Counted from the first letter of the stretch, positions 41,269 to 51,838 are shown. The stretch: 64,000 nucleotides of DNA from an uncultured Oscillospiraceae bacterium (GCA_904395865.1 CAJFNY010000065.1:26710-90709), one strand, 5' to 3'. Translations and numbers: made by a program. The notes: generated from the sequence alone by a model not told the origin.

Positions 41269-42645
41269 ATGAAACCGACGAAGCTGAAGCAGATCGCCCT
41301 CTGGTGCGGCGGAGAGCTGGACTCCCGGTACGACGACGTGGAGGTCCTGGGCGTCTCCACCGATTCCCGGGAGGTCAAGCCGGGGCAGCTGTTCGTGCCG
41401 CTGGCGGGCAATCGGGTGGACGGCCACACGTTCATCGGCCGCGCCGTGGACAACGGCGCCGTGGCAGTGCTCAACGCCAAGGAAAAGCGCCCCTCTGACG
41501 TCCCGTATATCCAGGTGGACGACACGCTGCGGGCCATCGGCGCCATCGCCGCCGGCTACCGGCAGACCATGTCCGCCCGGGTGCTGGCCATCACCGGCAG
41601 CGTCGGCAAGACGACGACGAAGGAGATGCTGGCCGCCATCCTGCGCCGCCAGTACCGCACGGTCTGGACCGAGGGCAACCACAACAACAACCTGGGCCTG
41701 CCGCTCTCCGTCCTGGACATCGAGGCCGACACGGAGTACGCCGTCCTGGAGCTGGGCATGAGCCACGCCGGCGAAATGGCGTACCTGACGAAGATCGCCC
41801 GGCCGGACATGGCCATCTTCACGAACATCGGCACCATGCACATTGAGAACCTGGGCTCCCGGGAGAACATCCTCAAGGCGAAGCTGGAGATCCTCGAGGG
41901 CATGGGCCCCGACGGCGTCGTCCTCCTCAACGGTGACGAGCCGCTCCTGTGGAAGCTGCGGGATACGCTGCCCTTCAAGCACTACTACTTCGGCATCGAC
42001 AACATCGCCTGCGACGTCCGGGCCGCCCAGGTCCGCGGCGACGACAGCGGCGTCACCTTCCGGATCCTGGCCTTTGGCCGGGAGTACGAGGCCTTCGTGC
42101 CGCACAACGGCCAGCACACGGTCTATAACGCCCTGGCCGCCGCCGGCGCAGCCATGCTCTCCGGCGCCGCGCCGGAGCAGGTGGCCGCCGGCCTCCGCTC
42201 CTTCGAAAACACCGGCATGCGCCAGCAGATCTACGAGAAGAACGGCTTTACGATCATCGAGGACTGCTACAACGCCGGCCCCGAGTCCATGGCCGCCGCC
42301 CTGAACGTCCTGGGGGAGCGGAGCAGCCAGGGGCGGAAGATCGCCGTCCTGGGCGACATGCTGGAGCTGGGCTCCCTGGCCATGGCCGAGCACTACCGGA
42401 TCGGCCGCCTGGCCGTGGGCCGGTGCGACATTCTGCTGGCCTACGGCGTCAACGCCACCCGTGTCGTCACCGGCGCCGTCACCGGCGGCATGTCCCCCAA
42501 GCGGGCCATGTTCTTCGACGACCAGGACCAGCTGCTCCACGAGCTCCGGGCCGTGGCCCGGCCGGGGGACCTGCTGCTGTTCAAGGGCAGCCGCGGCATG
42601 AAGATGGAGCGGGTGCTCCGTCTGTTCCTCGAGAGCGAGGAGTGA
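41269..42645 (+). CDS. murF: UDP-MurNAc-tripeptide--D-Ala-D-Ala ligase
   Basis: ITGSVGKTTTKEMLAAIL, EDCYNAGPESMAAAL, LFKGSRGMKMERVL. Confidence 0.94.
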   Translation: MKPTKLKQIALWCGGELDSRYDDVEVLGVSTDSREVKPGQLFVPLAGNRVDGHTFIGRAVDNGAVAVLNAKEKRPSDVPYIQVDDTLRAIGAIAAGYRQTMSARVLAITGSVGKTTTKEMLAAILRRQYRTVWTEGNHNNNLGLPLSVLDIEADTEYAVLELGMSHAGEMAYLTKIARPDMAIFTNIGTMHIENLGSRENILKAKLEILEGMGPDGVVLLNGDEPLLWKLRDTLPFKHYYFGIDNIACDVRAAQVRGDDSGVTFRILAFGREYEAFVPHNGQHTVYNALAAAGAAMLSGAAPEQVAAGLRSFENTGMRQQIYEKNGFTIIEDCYNAGPESMAAALNVLGERSSQGRKIAVLGDMLELGSLAMAEHYRIGRLAVGRCDILLAYGVNATRVVTGAVTGGMSPKRAMFFDDQDQLLHELRAVARPGDLLLFKGSRGMKMERVLRLFLESEE

Positions 42646-42807
42646 TCCGGATTTCGAATCGGCTGCCTGACCGGAAGGCCTGCGCGCGCTGTGCGCACGC
42701 CGCCCCGGCCCACGATCGCCTGACGCGCCCGGCGCAGCGGAAACGCCCGGCTGTGCGCCGAAGGGCTTCCCGTGAGGGCGGAAAACTGTACTTCGGAGGA
42801 AACCGCA

Positions 42808-43824
42808 ATGGGCAACGCGCAATTTGAGACCGTCGGCCTGCCGCTTCTGACGGCCGCGGCCGCCTTCCTGGCGGCGCTGGTGCTGGGGAAGGCGTGCATC
42901 CCGATGCTGCGGCGGCTGAAGGCCGGCCAGGCCATCCGGGAGGTCGGCCCCAGCTGGCACAACACCAAGGCCGGCACACCCACCATGGGCGGCATCATCT
43001 TCATCGCGGCCGCCACGGCCGCGGCCGTGGTGCTGGGCTGGCCGCAGATGCGCCGGGGGCACTACGAGCACCTGTTCGTCCTGGGCTTCGCCCTGGTCTA
43101 CGGCATCATCGGCTTCCTGGACGACTACGTCAAGGTGAAAAAGAAGCGCAACCTGGGCCTGACGGCGCTCCAGAAGTTTGCCCTGCAGCTGGCCGCAGCG
43201 GCCTGCTACCTGGCGCTCCTCCGCTGGAGCGGCCACATGACGAACGATCTCTACATCCCCTTCACCAACGTCACCGTCCGCATTCCCTGGGTGGTCTACA
43301 TGGTCTTTGCCATGTTCGTCGTCGTCGGGTGCGTCAACGCCGTCAACCTGACCGACGGCATCGACGGCCTGGCGGCCGGCGTGACCATGCCGGTCATGGC
43401 CTTCTTCGCCGTGACGGCCGCCGTCTGGGGCGTGTTTGAGCGGAGCACGCTGGCCCTGGTGCCGGCGGCGCTGTTCGGCGGGCTGGGCGGCTTCCTCGTC
43501 TACAACTTCCACCCGGCCAAGGTGTTCATGGGCGACACCGGCTCCCTCTATCTGGGGGCGGCCGTGTGCGGCCTGGCCTTCGCGCTGGATATGCCGCTGA
43601 TCCTCGTGCTGGTGGGCCTGGTCTACATCCTGGAGACGGTTTCGGTCATCCTCCAGGTGGGCTACTTCAAGCTGACCCACGGGAAGCGGATCTTCAGGAT
43701 GACGCCGATCCACCACCACTTCGAGATGTGCGGGTGGAGCGAGGTCAAGATTTTCACCGTCTTTACCCTGATTACCCTGGTCTGCTGCACGGCGGCGTTT
43801 TTCGGCGTGCTGGGGCGGTACTGA
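42808..43824 (+). CDS. mraY: Phospho-MurNAc-pentapeptide-transferase
   Basis: GTPTMGGIIF, GFLDDYVKVKKKRNLGLTALQK, NLTDGIDGLAAGVT. Confidence 0.95.
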   Translation: MGNAQFETVGLPLLTAAAAFLAALVLGKACIPMLRRLKAGQAIREVGPSWHNTKAGTPTMGGIIFIAAATAAAVVLGWPQMRRGHYEHLFVLGFALVYGIIGFLDDYVKVKKKRNLGLTALQKFALQLAAAACYLALLRWSGHMTNDLYIPFTNVTVRIPWVVYMVFAMFVVVGCVNAVNLTDGIDGLAAGVTMPVMAFFAVTAAVWGVFERSTLALVPAALFGGLGGFLVYNFHPAKVFMGDTGSLYLGAAVCGLAFALDMPLILVLVGLVYILETVSVILQVGYFKLTHGKRIFRMTPIHHHFEMCGWSEVKIFTVFTLITLVCCTAAFFGVLGRY

Positions 43825-43849
43825 CCGGGGACGTGCCAAAGGAGGGGCC

Positions 43850-44995
43850 ATGGAAGCTGCCAAGCTGCAGACAAAGGAGCGAATCGTCGAGGACGAACGG
43901 GGCCTGCTGGACCTGCCGTTCCTGATTCTGACGGTCCTGCTGGTGGCCATCGGCGTGGTGATGATGTTCTCCGCCAGCTACGCCCGCGCCTATATGGAGG
44001 AGGAAGGCAACTCCACGTACTACTTCTTCCGCCAGGCCATGTTCGCCGGAGCCGGCATCGTCATCATGTGGATCGTCAGCCGCGTCAACTATCAGCTCTG
44101 GCGGCCGCTGGCGCCGGTGATCCTGCTGGGCTCCGTGGGCCTGCTACTGCTGGTGCCCTTCATCGGCATCGAGGAGGGCGGCGCCACCCGGTGGATCAGC
44201 CTGTTCGGCATCACCACCTTCCAGCCGTCGGAGATCGCCAAGCTGGGCGTGGTGCTGATGTTCGCGGCCATGATCTCGTCGTTCCGGGAGCGGATGCAGA
44301 CCTTCCGGTACGGCGTGCTGCCCTTTGCGGGCATCCTGCTCGTCATCGCCGGCCTGCTGGCCCTGGAGCCACACCTGTCGGCCACGCTGATCATCCTGGC
44401 CACCGGCGCGGCGATGATGTTCCTGGGCGGGACGCGGCTGCGCTGGTTCGGCCTGGGAATCCTGGTGGTCGGGGCGGCCGTGTTCCTCTATCTGCAGGTG
44501 TTCGGCTACGCCAGCGACCGGATCACCGCCTGGCTGGACCCGTTCTCCGACCCGTCCGACGACGGCTATCAGATCGTCCAGTCCCTCTACGCCATCGGCT
44601 CCGGCGGCCTCATGGGCCTGGGCTTCGGCCGCAGCCGGCAGAAGTACCTGTACCTGCCGGAGGAGCACAACGACTACGTCTTTGCCATCATCTGCGAGGA
44701 GCTGGGCTTCCTGGGCGCGATGCTCATCATTCTGCTGTTCGTGCTGCTCATCGTCCGCGGCTACTGGATTGCCATGCACGCCCGGGACCGGTTCGGTTCC
44801 CTGGTGGCCGCCGGCATCACGACGCTGCTGGCCCTGCAGGTGTTCCTGAACATCGGCGTCGTCAGCAACTTCCTGCCCGCCACGGGCATTTCGCTGCCGT
44901 TCTTCTCCTACGGCGGCACGGCGCTGCTGCTGCAGCTCTTCGAGATGGGCATCGTGCTGAACATCTCCCGCAGCAACCGCCGCAGCTTCCTGTGA
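43850..44995 (+). CDS. ftsW: FtsW/SpoVE lipid II polymerase (SEDS)
   Basis: VMMFSASYARAYM...FQPSEIAKLGVVLM...EEHNDYVFAIICEELGFLG...LPFFSYGGTALL. Confidence 0.93.
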   Translation: MEAAKLQTKERIVEDERGLLDLPFLILTVLLVAIGVVMMFSASYARAYMEEEGNSTYYFFRQAMFAGAGIVIMWIVSRVNYQLWRPLAPVILLGSVGLLLLVPFIGIEEGGATRWISLFGITTFQPSEIAKLGVVLMFAAMISSFRERMQTFRYGVLPFAGILLVIAGLLALEPHLSATLIILATGAAMMFLGGTRLRWFGLGILVVGAAVFLYLQVFGYASDRITAWLDPFSDPSDDGYQIVQSLYAIGSGGLMGLGFGRSRQKYLYLPEEHNDYVFAIICEELGFLGAMLIILLFVLLIVRGYWIAMHARDRFGSLVAAGITTLLALQVFLNIGVVSNFLPATGISLPFFSYGGTALLLQLFEMGIVLNISRSNRRSFL

Positions 44996-45011
44996 GCGGG
45001 GAGGGACGGCC

Positions 45012-46139
45012 ATGAACGTGATCTTCACCTGCGGCGGCACCGGCGGGCACATCAATCCGGCCATCGCCGTCGCCAAGCTCCTGCGGGAGCGGCGGCCCGG
45101 CTGGGGCATCCTCTTCGTCGGCGCCGAGGACGGCATGGAGCGCGACCTGGTCCCGCGGGAGGGCTTCCGGCTGGAGACGCTGACCATCTCCAACTTCCAG
45201 CGGAAGCTGACGCCGGCGGGCCTGTGGCACAATGTGAAAACGCTCCGCAACCTCCACAGTGCCTTCCGCAAGGCGGACCGGATCCTCGACGCCTTTCAGC
45301 CGGATGTCATCCTCGGCACCGGCGGCTACGCCAGCTATCCCACGCTCCGCCAGGGCGCCCGGCGCGGCATCCCCACGGCGGTGCACGAGGCCAACGCCGT
45401 CCCCGGGCTGACCACGAAGCTGGTGGCCAAACGGGCCGAACGGATCCTCGTGAACTTTGAGGAGAGCCGCCAGCAGTACGACAATCCGGAGCGCGTCGTC
45501 GTCACCGGCATGCCGGTGCGCCAGGAGTTCCTCTATACCTCCCGCGCCGGGGCGCGCCGGCAGCTGGGCCTGGACGGCCGGCCGCTGGTGGTCACGTACT
45601 GGGGCAGCCTGGGCGCCCGGGAAATGAACAAGAAAATCACCGCGCTGATGGCCCGGGAGATCGCCGACGGCGAGCCCTGGCAGCACGTCCACGCCACCGG
45701 CAGCTTCGGCTGGCGGTGGATGCCGGAATACGTGGCGGAGCACGGCGTCGACCTGAAGGTCCACCGGTCCATCGACATGCGTGAATACATCTACGACATG
45801 CCGCTGCTCATGGCCGCGGCCGACCTGGTCATCTGCCGCAGCGGCGCGTCCACCATCAGCGAGGTGGCGGCCTCGGGGACGCCGTGCATCCTCGTCCCGT
45901 CGCCCAACGCCACGGGCAACCACCAGGAGAAGAACGCCCGGATCCTGGAGGGCCGCGGCGCGGCCCTGGTGCTCCGGGAGAGCGACTGTGACGGAGACGT
46001 CCTCTACGAGGCCGCCCGGGACCTGCTGGCCGACCCGGCGCGCTGCGCGGCCATGCGCTCCGCCCTCCGGGCACTGGCCGTGGTGGACTCGGCCGAGCAG
46101 ATCTACGGCGTCCTGCTGGAGCTGGCAAAGACACGCTGA
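45012..46139 (+). CDS. murG: UDP-GlcNAc--lipid I GlcNAc transferase
   Basis: MNVIFTCGGTGGHINPAIAVAKLLRER...GTGGYASYPTL. Confidence 0.95.
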   Translation: MNVIFTCGGTGGHINPAIAVAKLLRERRPGWGILFVGAEDGMERDLVPREGFRLETLTISNFQRKLTPAGLWHNVKTLRNLHSAFRKADRILDAFQPDVILGTGGYASYPTLRQGARRGIPTAVHEANAVPGLTTKLVAKRAERILVNFEESRQQYDNPERVVVTGMPVRQEFLYTSRAGARRQLGLDGRPLVVTYWGSLGAREMNKKITALMAREIADGEPWQHVHATGSFGWRWMPEYVAEHGVDLKVHRSIDMREYIYDMPLLMAAADLVICRSGASTISEVAASGTPCILVPSPNATGNHQEKNARILEGRGAALVLRESDCDGDVLYEAARDLLADPARCAAMRSALRALAVVDSAEQIYGVLLELAKTR

Positions 46140-46199
46140 GGCCGGCCTCTGCATACGATGGGGTATCGAACGCGATGCCTGACGGATGCGGAGGGAACC

Positions 46200-47459
46200 A
46201 TGGAAGCATATGAGATCAGAGGCGGCCGCCCCCTGTCCGGTGCGGTGACGATCCACGGCGCCAAGAACAGCGCCCTGCCGATTCTGGCGGCCTGTGCCTG
46301 CATCAGCGGCACGTGCCGCATCGACAACTGTCCCGACATTGCCGACGTGGATACGGCCATCGCCATCCTCAGCCATCTGGGCTGCCGGGCCTGGCGGGAG
46401 GGCCGCGCCGTCCTGGTGGACGCCGCGGGCCTCTGCCGGTGCGACGTGCCCCAGGTCCTCATGGGCGGAATGCGCTCGTCGGTGCTGTTCCTGGGGGCGC
46501 TCCTGACCCGCTGCGGCAGCGCGGAGCTGGCCGCTCCCGGCGGATGCAGCCTGGGCTGCCGGCCCATCGACCTGCACCTGTGGGCCGCCGAGGCGCTGGG
46601 AGCGTCGTGGTGGTGCGAGGGGGAGCGGCTGCTGTGCCGGGCCGGCACCATGGCTGGCTGCCGGCTGGAGCTCCGGTGCCCCAGTGTCGGGGCCACCGAG
46701 AACGCGCTGCTCATGGCCCTGGGCTGCCCGGGGACGACGGTCATTGCCAACGCCGCCCGGGAGCCGGAGATCGCCGACCTGGTGCGCTTCCTGCGGGCCA
46801 TGGGCGCCCGTGTCACCGGAGAGGACACGGCGGAGCTCACCGTGGAGGGCTGCGCGCCCCTGCACGGCGGCGACTATCTGGTCATGCCCGACCGGATGGA
46901 GACGGCCACGTACCTGTGCGCCGTGGCCGGCTGCGGCGGGGAGCTGCTGCTCCGCGGCGCGCGGCCGGAGACCCTGGAGGCCGTCACCGACGCCCTGTCC
47001 CGGGCCGGCTGCCGGCTGGAGCGGGAGGCCGGCGGATTGCGCGCAGCGGCGCCGCCCCGGCTGCAGCCGCCCGGCTGCGTGATCACGCGGCCGTATCCCG
47101 GCTTTCCCACCGACGCCCAGGCGCCGCTGATGGCCGCAGTCATCCGGGCCGGCGGCACCACCGGCTTCGTGGAGACGATCTTCGAGAACCGGCTCCGCCA
47201 CGCGGAGCAGCTCTGCCGCCTGGGAGCCGACATCACCCAGTATGGCGCCCGCGCCGTGGTGCGGGGTGTCCGGCAGCTGCGGAGCACGGAGCTCTGCGCC
47301 ACGGATCTGCGCTGCGGGGCGGCGCTGGTCATCGGCGCGCTCCAGGCCGAGGAGGTCAGCCGCGTGACCGGCATCGGGCACATCCGCAGAGGATACGAGG
47401 ATCTGGCTGCGGGGCTGCGGGGCATCGGGGCGGACATCGCCCTGACCGCCGAGGCGTGA
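46200..47459 (+). CDS. murA: UDP-GlcNAc 1-carboxyvinyltransferase
   Basis: IRGGRPLSGAVTIHGAKNSALPILAA; catalytic loop PGGCSLGCRPIDLH (active-site Cys kept). Confidence 0.93.
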   Translation: MEAYEIRGGRPLSGAVTIHGAKNSALPILAACACISGTCRIDNCPDIADVDTAIAILSHLGCRAWREGRAVLVDAAGLCRCDVPQVLMGGMRSSVLFLGALLTRCGSAELAAPGGCSLGCRPIDLHLWAAEALGASWWCEGERLLCRAGTMAGCRLELRCPSVGATENALLMALGCPGTTVIANAAREPEIADLVRFLRAMGARVTGEDTAELTVEGCAPLHGGDYLVMPDRMETATYLCAVAGCGGELLLRGARPETLEAVTDALSRAGCRLEREAGGLRAAAPPRLQPPGCVITRPYPGFPTDAQAPLMAAVIRAGGTTGFVETIFENRLRHAEQLCRLGADITQYGARAVVRGVRQLRSTELCATDLRCGAALVIGALQAEEVSRVTGIGHIRRGYEDLAAGLRGIGADIALTAEA

Positions 47460-47493
47460 AGGCGCCGGATCCACGAAGGAGGTTCAAGTACGT

Positions 47494-48516
47494 ATGGCAA
47501 ACGGAAGAGACGGCAGACCGCCCCGGCGGCGGCCGGAGCAGCCGGCCGACCGCGACGGCGGCGCCCGGCAGCGGCCGGAGCGGCCTGCAGAGGACCGGCG
47601 GCGGAGGACGCCGCCCCCCGGCACCCGGCGGCGCAGGCCGCAGCCGGCCGATCCCCGGCAGCGCCCTGCGGCCCGGCCGGAGCGCACGGCCGATGCGGCC
47701 CGCCGGCGGGAACGGCCGCGGCGGCGGCGCGGCGGCAGCGTCCTGCTGCATCTGGTGGCGACGCTGCTGGTGGTGGCCGTGTTCCTCGTCTGCGTGGCCA
47801 TTTTCTTCCGCGTCCGGGAGATTCAGGTCCGCGGCAACGCCATTTATACGGCCGATCAGGTGATCGAAGCCTCCGGCCTGCAGACCGGGGACAATCTGGT
47901 GACGATCCGCCGGGGGCCTACGGCCGCGCGGATCATGGCGGCGCTGCCGTACGTGGAGTCGGCCCAGGTGGAGCGCGTCCTGCCGGATACGGTCGTCCTG
48001 ACGGTCACTGAGAGTGATGCGGTCTATCTCGTCACGGCGGAGGATGGGACAGGCTGGCTCATGAACAGCGCCGGACGCATGCTGGAGCAGGCCGACGTCA
48101 CGGCGGCCTCGTACCCGCGCCTGACCGGCGTCACCGCCCAGGCGCCGGAAGCCGGCGCCCAGATCGTCACGGAGGAGACGAGCAGCCTTGCCGCGGCACA
48201 GGCCGTGATGGAGCTGCTGGAGAGCACCGACTTCCTGGCGGAAATCGTGGAGATCGACGTGACGCGGTCGTACGACATCGTCCTCTGGTACGGTACCCGG
48301 TTCGAGATTCATCTGGGCACCACCGACCAGCTGGACTACAAGCTGCGCTACCTGACGGCCATCCTGGAGAGCGGCCAGCTGGAGAGCAGTCAGGTGTCCG
48401 AGGGCGGCGTCATCGATCTGACGCTGGAGGAGAACAACGTGGCCGGCTTCCGCCCGTGGAGCAGCACCCAGAATTTCACAGGGGAGAATTCGGAGGATTC
48501 CGGCACAAGTTCATGA
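47494..48516 (+). CDS. ftsQ: FtsQ/DivIB-type division protein with Arg/Pro-rich N-terminus
   Basis: TM followed by POTRA FRVREIQVRGNAIYTADQVIEASGLQTGDNLV. Confidence 0.88.
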   Translation: MANGRDGRPPRRRPEQPADRDGGARQRPERPAEDRRRRTPPPGTRRRRPQPADPRQRPAARPERTADAARRRERPRRRRGGSVLLHLVATLLVVAVFLVCVAIFFRVREIQVRGNAIYTADQVIEASGLQTGDNLVTIRRGPTAARIMAALPYVESAQVERVLPDTVVLTVTESDAVYLVTAEDGTGWLMNSAGRMLEQADVTAASYPRLTGVTAQAPEAGAQIVTEETSSLAAAQAVMELLESTDFLAEIVEIDVTRSYDIVLWYGTRFEIHLGTTDQLDYKLRYLTAILESGQLESSQVSEGGVIDLTLEENNVAGFRPWSSTQNFTGENSEDSGTSS

Positions 48517-48523
48517 AATTGTA

Positions 48524-48552
48524 TTGACCTTGCGGTATTTTCGCGTTAAAAT
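48524..48552 (+). promoter_or_regulatory. ftsZ promoter
   Basis: TTGACC-N17-TAAAAT. Confidence 0.65.
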
Positions 48553-48625
48553 AACTGCGTATCACGTAAAATGTGAATCTATACACTCCCGGTGTTGTGA
48601 GATAAATACATAGGAGGAAAGCCCC

Positions 48626-49711
48626 ATGGATGAAGTTTACAAGGATCGCGTCGTATCCATCAAAGTCATCGGCGTCGGCGGCGCCGGCAACAACGTGGTC
48701 AACCGGATGATTGCCAGCGGGATGTCGGGTGTGGAGTTCGTCGCTGTCAACACGGATAAGCAGGATCTCAACAAGTCCAAGTGCCCCAACAAGATCCAGA
48801 TCGGCGAGAAGCTGACCGGCGGCATGGGCGCCGGCTCCAAGCCGGACATCGGCAAGAAGTCGGCGGAGGAGAGCCGCGCGCTGATCGCCAAGGCCCTGGA
48901 GGGCACGGACATGGTGTTCATCACCGCCGGCATGGGCGGCGGTACCGGCACCGGCGCGGCCCCGATCATCGCCGACCTGGCCCACGAGTCGGGCATCCTG
49001 ACCGTCGGCGTCGTCACGAAGCCGTTCCGCTTCGAGGGCGCCAACCGGATGCGCCAGGCTGAGGCCGGCATCGCCGAGCTGTCGGAGAAGGTCGATGCGC
49101 TGATCATCATCCCCAACGACCGCCTCAAGTACGTCACCGACCAGAAGATCACCTTTGCCAACGCCTTCGGCATCGCCGACGACGTGCTCAAGCAGGCCGT
49201 CAACTCGATTTCCGAGCTGGTGGGCTACTCGGAGCGGGTCATCATCAACCTGGACTTCGCCGACGTGTCGGCCATCATGAAGGACGCCGGCCGCGCCCAC
49301 ATGGGCGTGGGCACCGCCTCCGGCCGCGACAAGGCCGAGCAGGCAGCCATGGCTGCCGTGGCCAGCCCCCTGCTGGAGACGTCCATCAACGGCGCCATGG
49401 GCGTCCTCATCAACGTCACCGGCTCGTCGGACCTGGGCCTGGACGACGTGGAGACGGCCGCCAACATCGTCATGGAGGCCGCCAACCCCGAGGCGAACAT
49501 CATCTTCGGCGCCGCCTTCGACGACAGTCTGGACGACGAGATGCGCGTCACGGTCATCGCCACCGGCTTCGACGAGGCCGCCGGCAAGAATCCCGTGAAG
49601 GGCACCGGCATGTTCTCCGTGGCCGGCGAGAAGGCCAAGACGGCCGCGCCCGCGCCCGCCAAGCTGGAGGACGACGACATCGACGCGCTGCTGAAGATCT
49701 TCGATAAGTGA
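48626..49711 (+). CDS. ftsZ: Cell division protein FtsZ
   Basis: [18 protein letters not shown]...[13 protein letters not shown]. Confidence 0.98.
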   Translation: MDEVYKDRVVSIKVIGVGGAGNNVVNRMIASGMSGVEFVAVNTDKQDLNKSKCPNKIQIGEKLTGGMGAGSKPDIGKKSAEESRALIAKALEGTDMVFITAGMGGGTGTGAAPIIADLAHESGILTVGVVTKPFRFEGANRMRQAEAGIAELSEKVDALIIIPNDRLKYVTDQKITFANAFGIADDVLKQAVNSISELVGYSERVIINLDFADVSAIMKDAGRAHMGVGTASGRDKAEQAAMAAVASPLLETSINGAMGVLINVTGSSDLGLDDVETAANIVMEAANPEANIIFGAAFDDSLDDEMRVTVIATGFDEAAGKNPVKGTGMFSVAGEKAKTAAPAPAKLEDDDIDALLKIFDK

Positions 49712-49734
49712 GCAAACCGGCGCGCAGCCGCTGT

Positions 49735-49769
49735 GGCCGGAACCCGTCAGGGTTCCGGCCGCGTTTTTC
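49735..49769 (+). terminator. Intrinsic terminator
   Basis: GGCCGGAACCC-gtca-GGGTTCCGGCC-GCGTTTTT. Confidence 0.8.
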
Positions 49770-49774
49770 CCACC

Positions 49775-49803
49775 TTTACTTTTACCGTTTAGAATGCTAA
49801 AAT
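49775..49803 (+). promoter_or_regulatory. Putative promoter of yerC-like operon
   Basis: TTTACT-N17-TAAAAT. Confidence 0.5.
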
Positions 49804-49852
49804 ATCAGCGGAGCCTGCCGGAGGGGCGGGCACTGACGATGGAGGTGTGACC

Positions 49853-50167
49853 GTGAACAACCGCAACAAGCGTTCTGATCCCGACAATGACCTGTACCGT
49901 GCTATCCTGCTGCTGCGGACGCCGCAGGAGTGCTACAATTTTTTTGTGGATCTGTGCACCGTCTCAGAGCTCAAGGCCATGGAGCAGCGCTTTGAGGTGG
50001 CGAAGCTCCTCAACGAGGGCATGATCTACAACGAGATCCTCGAAAAGACCGGCGCCAGCAGCGCCACCATCAGCCGCGTCAACCGCTGCCTGAACTACGG
50101 CACCGACTCCTACCGGGAGATCCTGGCCCGCCTGCGCGGCGGCGCGGCAGGGGAGACGGCGGAATGA
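49853..50167 (+). CDS. YerC/YecD family TrpR-related protein
   Basis: LYRAILLLRTPQECYNFFVDLCTVSELKAMEQRFEVAKLL. Confidence 0.9.
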   Translation: MNNRNKRSDPDNDLYRAILLLRTPQECYNFFVDLCTVSELKAMEQRFEVAKLLNEGMIYNEILEKTGASSATISRVNRCLNYGTDSYREILARLRGGAAGETAE

Positions 50168-50907
50168 GCGCCTATGAGGCGCTGGCCTCGTCGTACGACT
50201 GCCTGACGGAGGACGTGGACTACGAGGGCATGCTGGCCTTCCTGGAGACCCTGCTGGCACATCTGGGCCGCCGGCCGGAGACGGTGGTGGATCTGGCCTG
50301 CGGCACCGGCTCCCTGTCGCTGCTGCTGGTCGGCCGCGGCTACACCGTCACCAGCGTGGACGCCTCGCCGGAGATGCTCACCGAGGCGTACGGCAAGGCC
50401 GTGGAGCTGGAGGGGAACCGGCCGCTGTTCATCTGCCAGCGGATGGAGCGGCTGGAGCTGCCGGAGGCCGTGGACTGCGTCGTCTGCTGCCTGGACAGCC
50501 TGAATTACGTCACCGACCCGGCTGACTGCCGCGAGACGTTCCGGCGGGTGTACGAAAGCCTCCGTCCGGGCGGCGCATTCCTGTTCGACATCAACTCGGC
50601 TGAAAAGCTCCGCGGCCTCGACGGCCAGGTGTTCCTGGACGAGACCGACGACGTCTACTGTGTCTGGCGGGCGGAGTTCGACGAGGGGGAGCGCCGGTGC
50701 TACTACGGGATGGACCTGTTCCAGCGGGACGGCGACGTGTGGCGCCGGAGCTTTGAGGAGCACGTGGAATACGCCTACGAGGCCGGGGAGCTCCGCGCCT
50801 GGCTGGAGGCGGCCGGCTTCTCCCGGGTGGAGACGTTCGGAGACCGCCGGCTGGCGCCGCCGGAGCCCGGCGAGCAGCGCATCTATTTCGCAGCGATCAA
50901 GGAGTGA
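50164..50907 (+). CDS. Class I SAM-dependent methyltransferase
   Basis: VVDLACGTGSLSLLLVGRGYTVTSVDASPEML. Confidence 0.88.
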   Translation: MSAYEALASSYDCLTEDVDYEGMLAFLETLLAHLGRRPETVVDLACGTGSLSLLLVGRGYTVTSVDASPEMLTEAYGKAVELEGNRPLFICQRMERLELPEAVDCVVCCLDSLNYVTDPADCRETFRRVYESLRPGGAFLFDINSAEKLRGLDGQVFLDETDDVYCVWRAEFDEGERRCYYGMDLFQRDGDVWRRSFEEHVEYAYEAGELRAWLEAAGFSRVETFGDRRLAPPEPGEQRIYFAAIKE

Positions 50908-50912
50908 CGAGG

Positions 50913-51785
50913 ATGGATTATCTGGTCCGGGCCATGTCCCGGGACGGCTGCGTCAAGGCTTCGGCCATCACCAGCCGCGCCATCGTGGAGCGGGCACGGC
51001 AGATTCACAAAACGCTGCCCACGGCCACGGCGGCGCTGGGCCGCCTGCTGACGGCGGCCTCCATGATGGGCAATCTGCAGAAGGTGGACGACGGCTCCCT
51101 GACGCTGCAGATCAAGGGGGACGGCCCGCTGGGGACGCTCCTGGCCGTGTCCGACGCCGTGGGCAACGTCCGCGGCTACGTGACGAATCCGCAGGTGGAC
51201 GTGCTGGAGAAGCACCCCGGGAAGCTGGACGTGGGCGCCGCCGTGGGCCGCGGCATGCTGACGGTCATCCGCGACCTGCGGCTGAAGGAGCCGTACGTGG
51301 GCAGCGTGGAGCTGGTCTCCGGTGAGATCGCCGAGGACATCACCGACTATTTCGTGGAGAGCGAGCAGGTGCCCACGGCCTGCGCCCTGGGCGTTCTGGT
51401 GGGAGTGGACCAGAGCGTGCAGGCCGCCGGCGGCTACCTGCTGCAGCTGCTGCCCGGCGCGCCGGATTCGGTCATCGACCGGATCGAGGACGGCATCGCC
51501 GCCGCCGGCGCCGTCACGGCCCAGCTGGATGCCGGGCTGACGCCGGAGGATCTGCTGCGGCAGGTGCTGCCGGACTTCGAGCTGGAGTTCCTGGAGACGA
51601 CGCCAGTGGAGTACCGCTGCTACTGCAGCCGGGAGCGCGTCACGTCGACGCTCATCAGCCTGGGCCGGAAGGAGCTGCAGGAGATCGCCGACGGCGGCGA
51701 GGACGTCCACGTGGGCTGCCAGTTCTGCGACACGGACTACGTGTTCACGCCCGACCAGGTCCGGACGCTGCTGGCGTCGCTGTGA
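50913..51785 (+). CDS. hslO: Redox-regulated chaperone Hsp33
   Basis: DYLVRAMSRDGCVKASAI...; CYC...CQFC zinc ligands. Confidence 0.93.
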   Translation: MDYLVRAMSRDGCVKASAITSRAIVERARQIHKTLPTATAALGRLLTAASMMGNLQKVDDGSLTLQIKGDGPLGTLLAVSDAVGNVRGYVTNPQVDVLEKHPGKLDVGAAVGRGMLTVIRDLRLKEPYVGSVELVSGEIAEDITDYFVESEQVPTACALGVLVGVDQSVQAAGGYLLQLLPGAPDSVIDRIEDGIAAAGAVTAQLDAGLTPEDLLRQVLPDFELEFLETTPVEYRCYCSRERVTSTLISLGRKELQEIADGGEDVHVGCQFCDTDYVFTPDQVRTLLASL

Positions 51786-51809
51786 GCGCGCGGAAGCTGA
51801 AAAAAACGC

Positions 51810-51838
51810 TTGACATTCCGGCGGTGCTCTGGTACAAT
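51810..51838 (+). promoter_or_regulatory. tRNA operon promoter
   Basis: TTGACA-N17-TACAAT with extended TGG. Confidence 0.8.

Noticed and set aside
40825-43950. 1041-aa ORF antisense to murE/murF/mraY
   Set aside because: Spans three clear genes on the sense strand; composition is that of a shadow ORF
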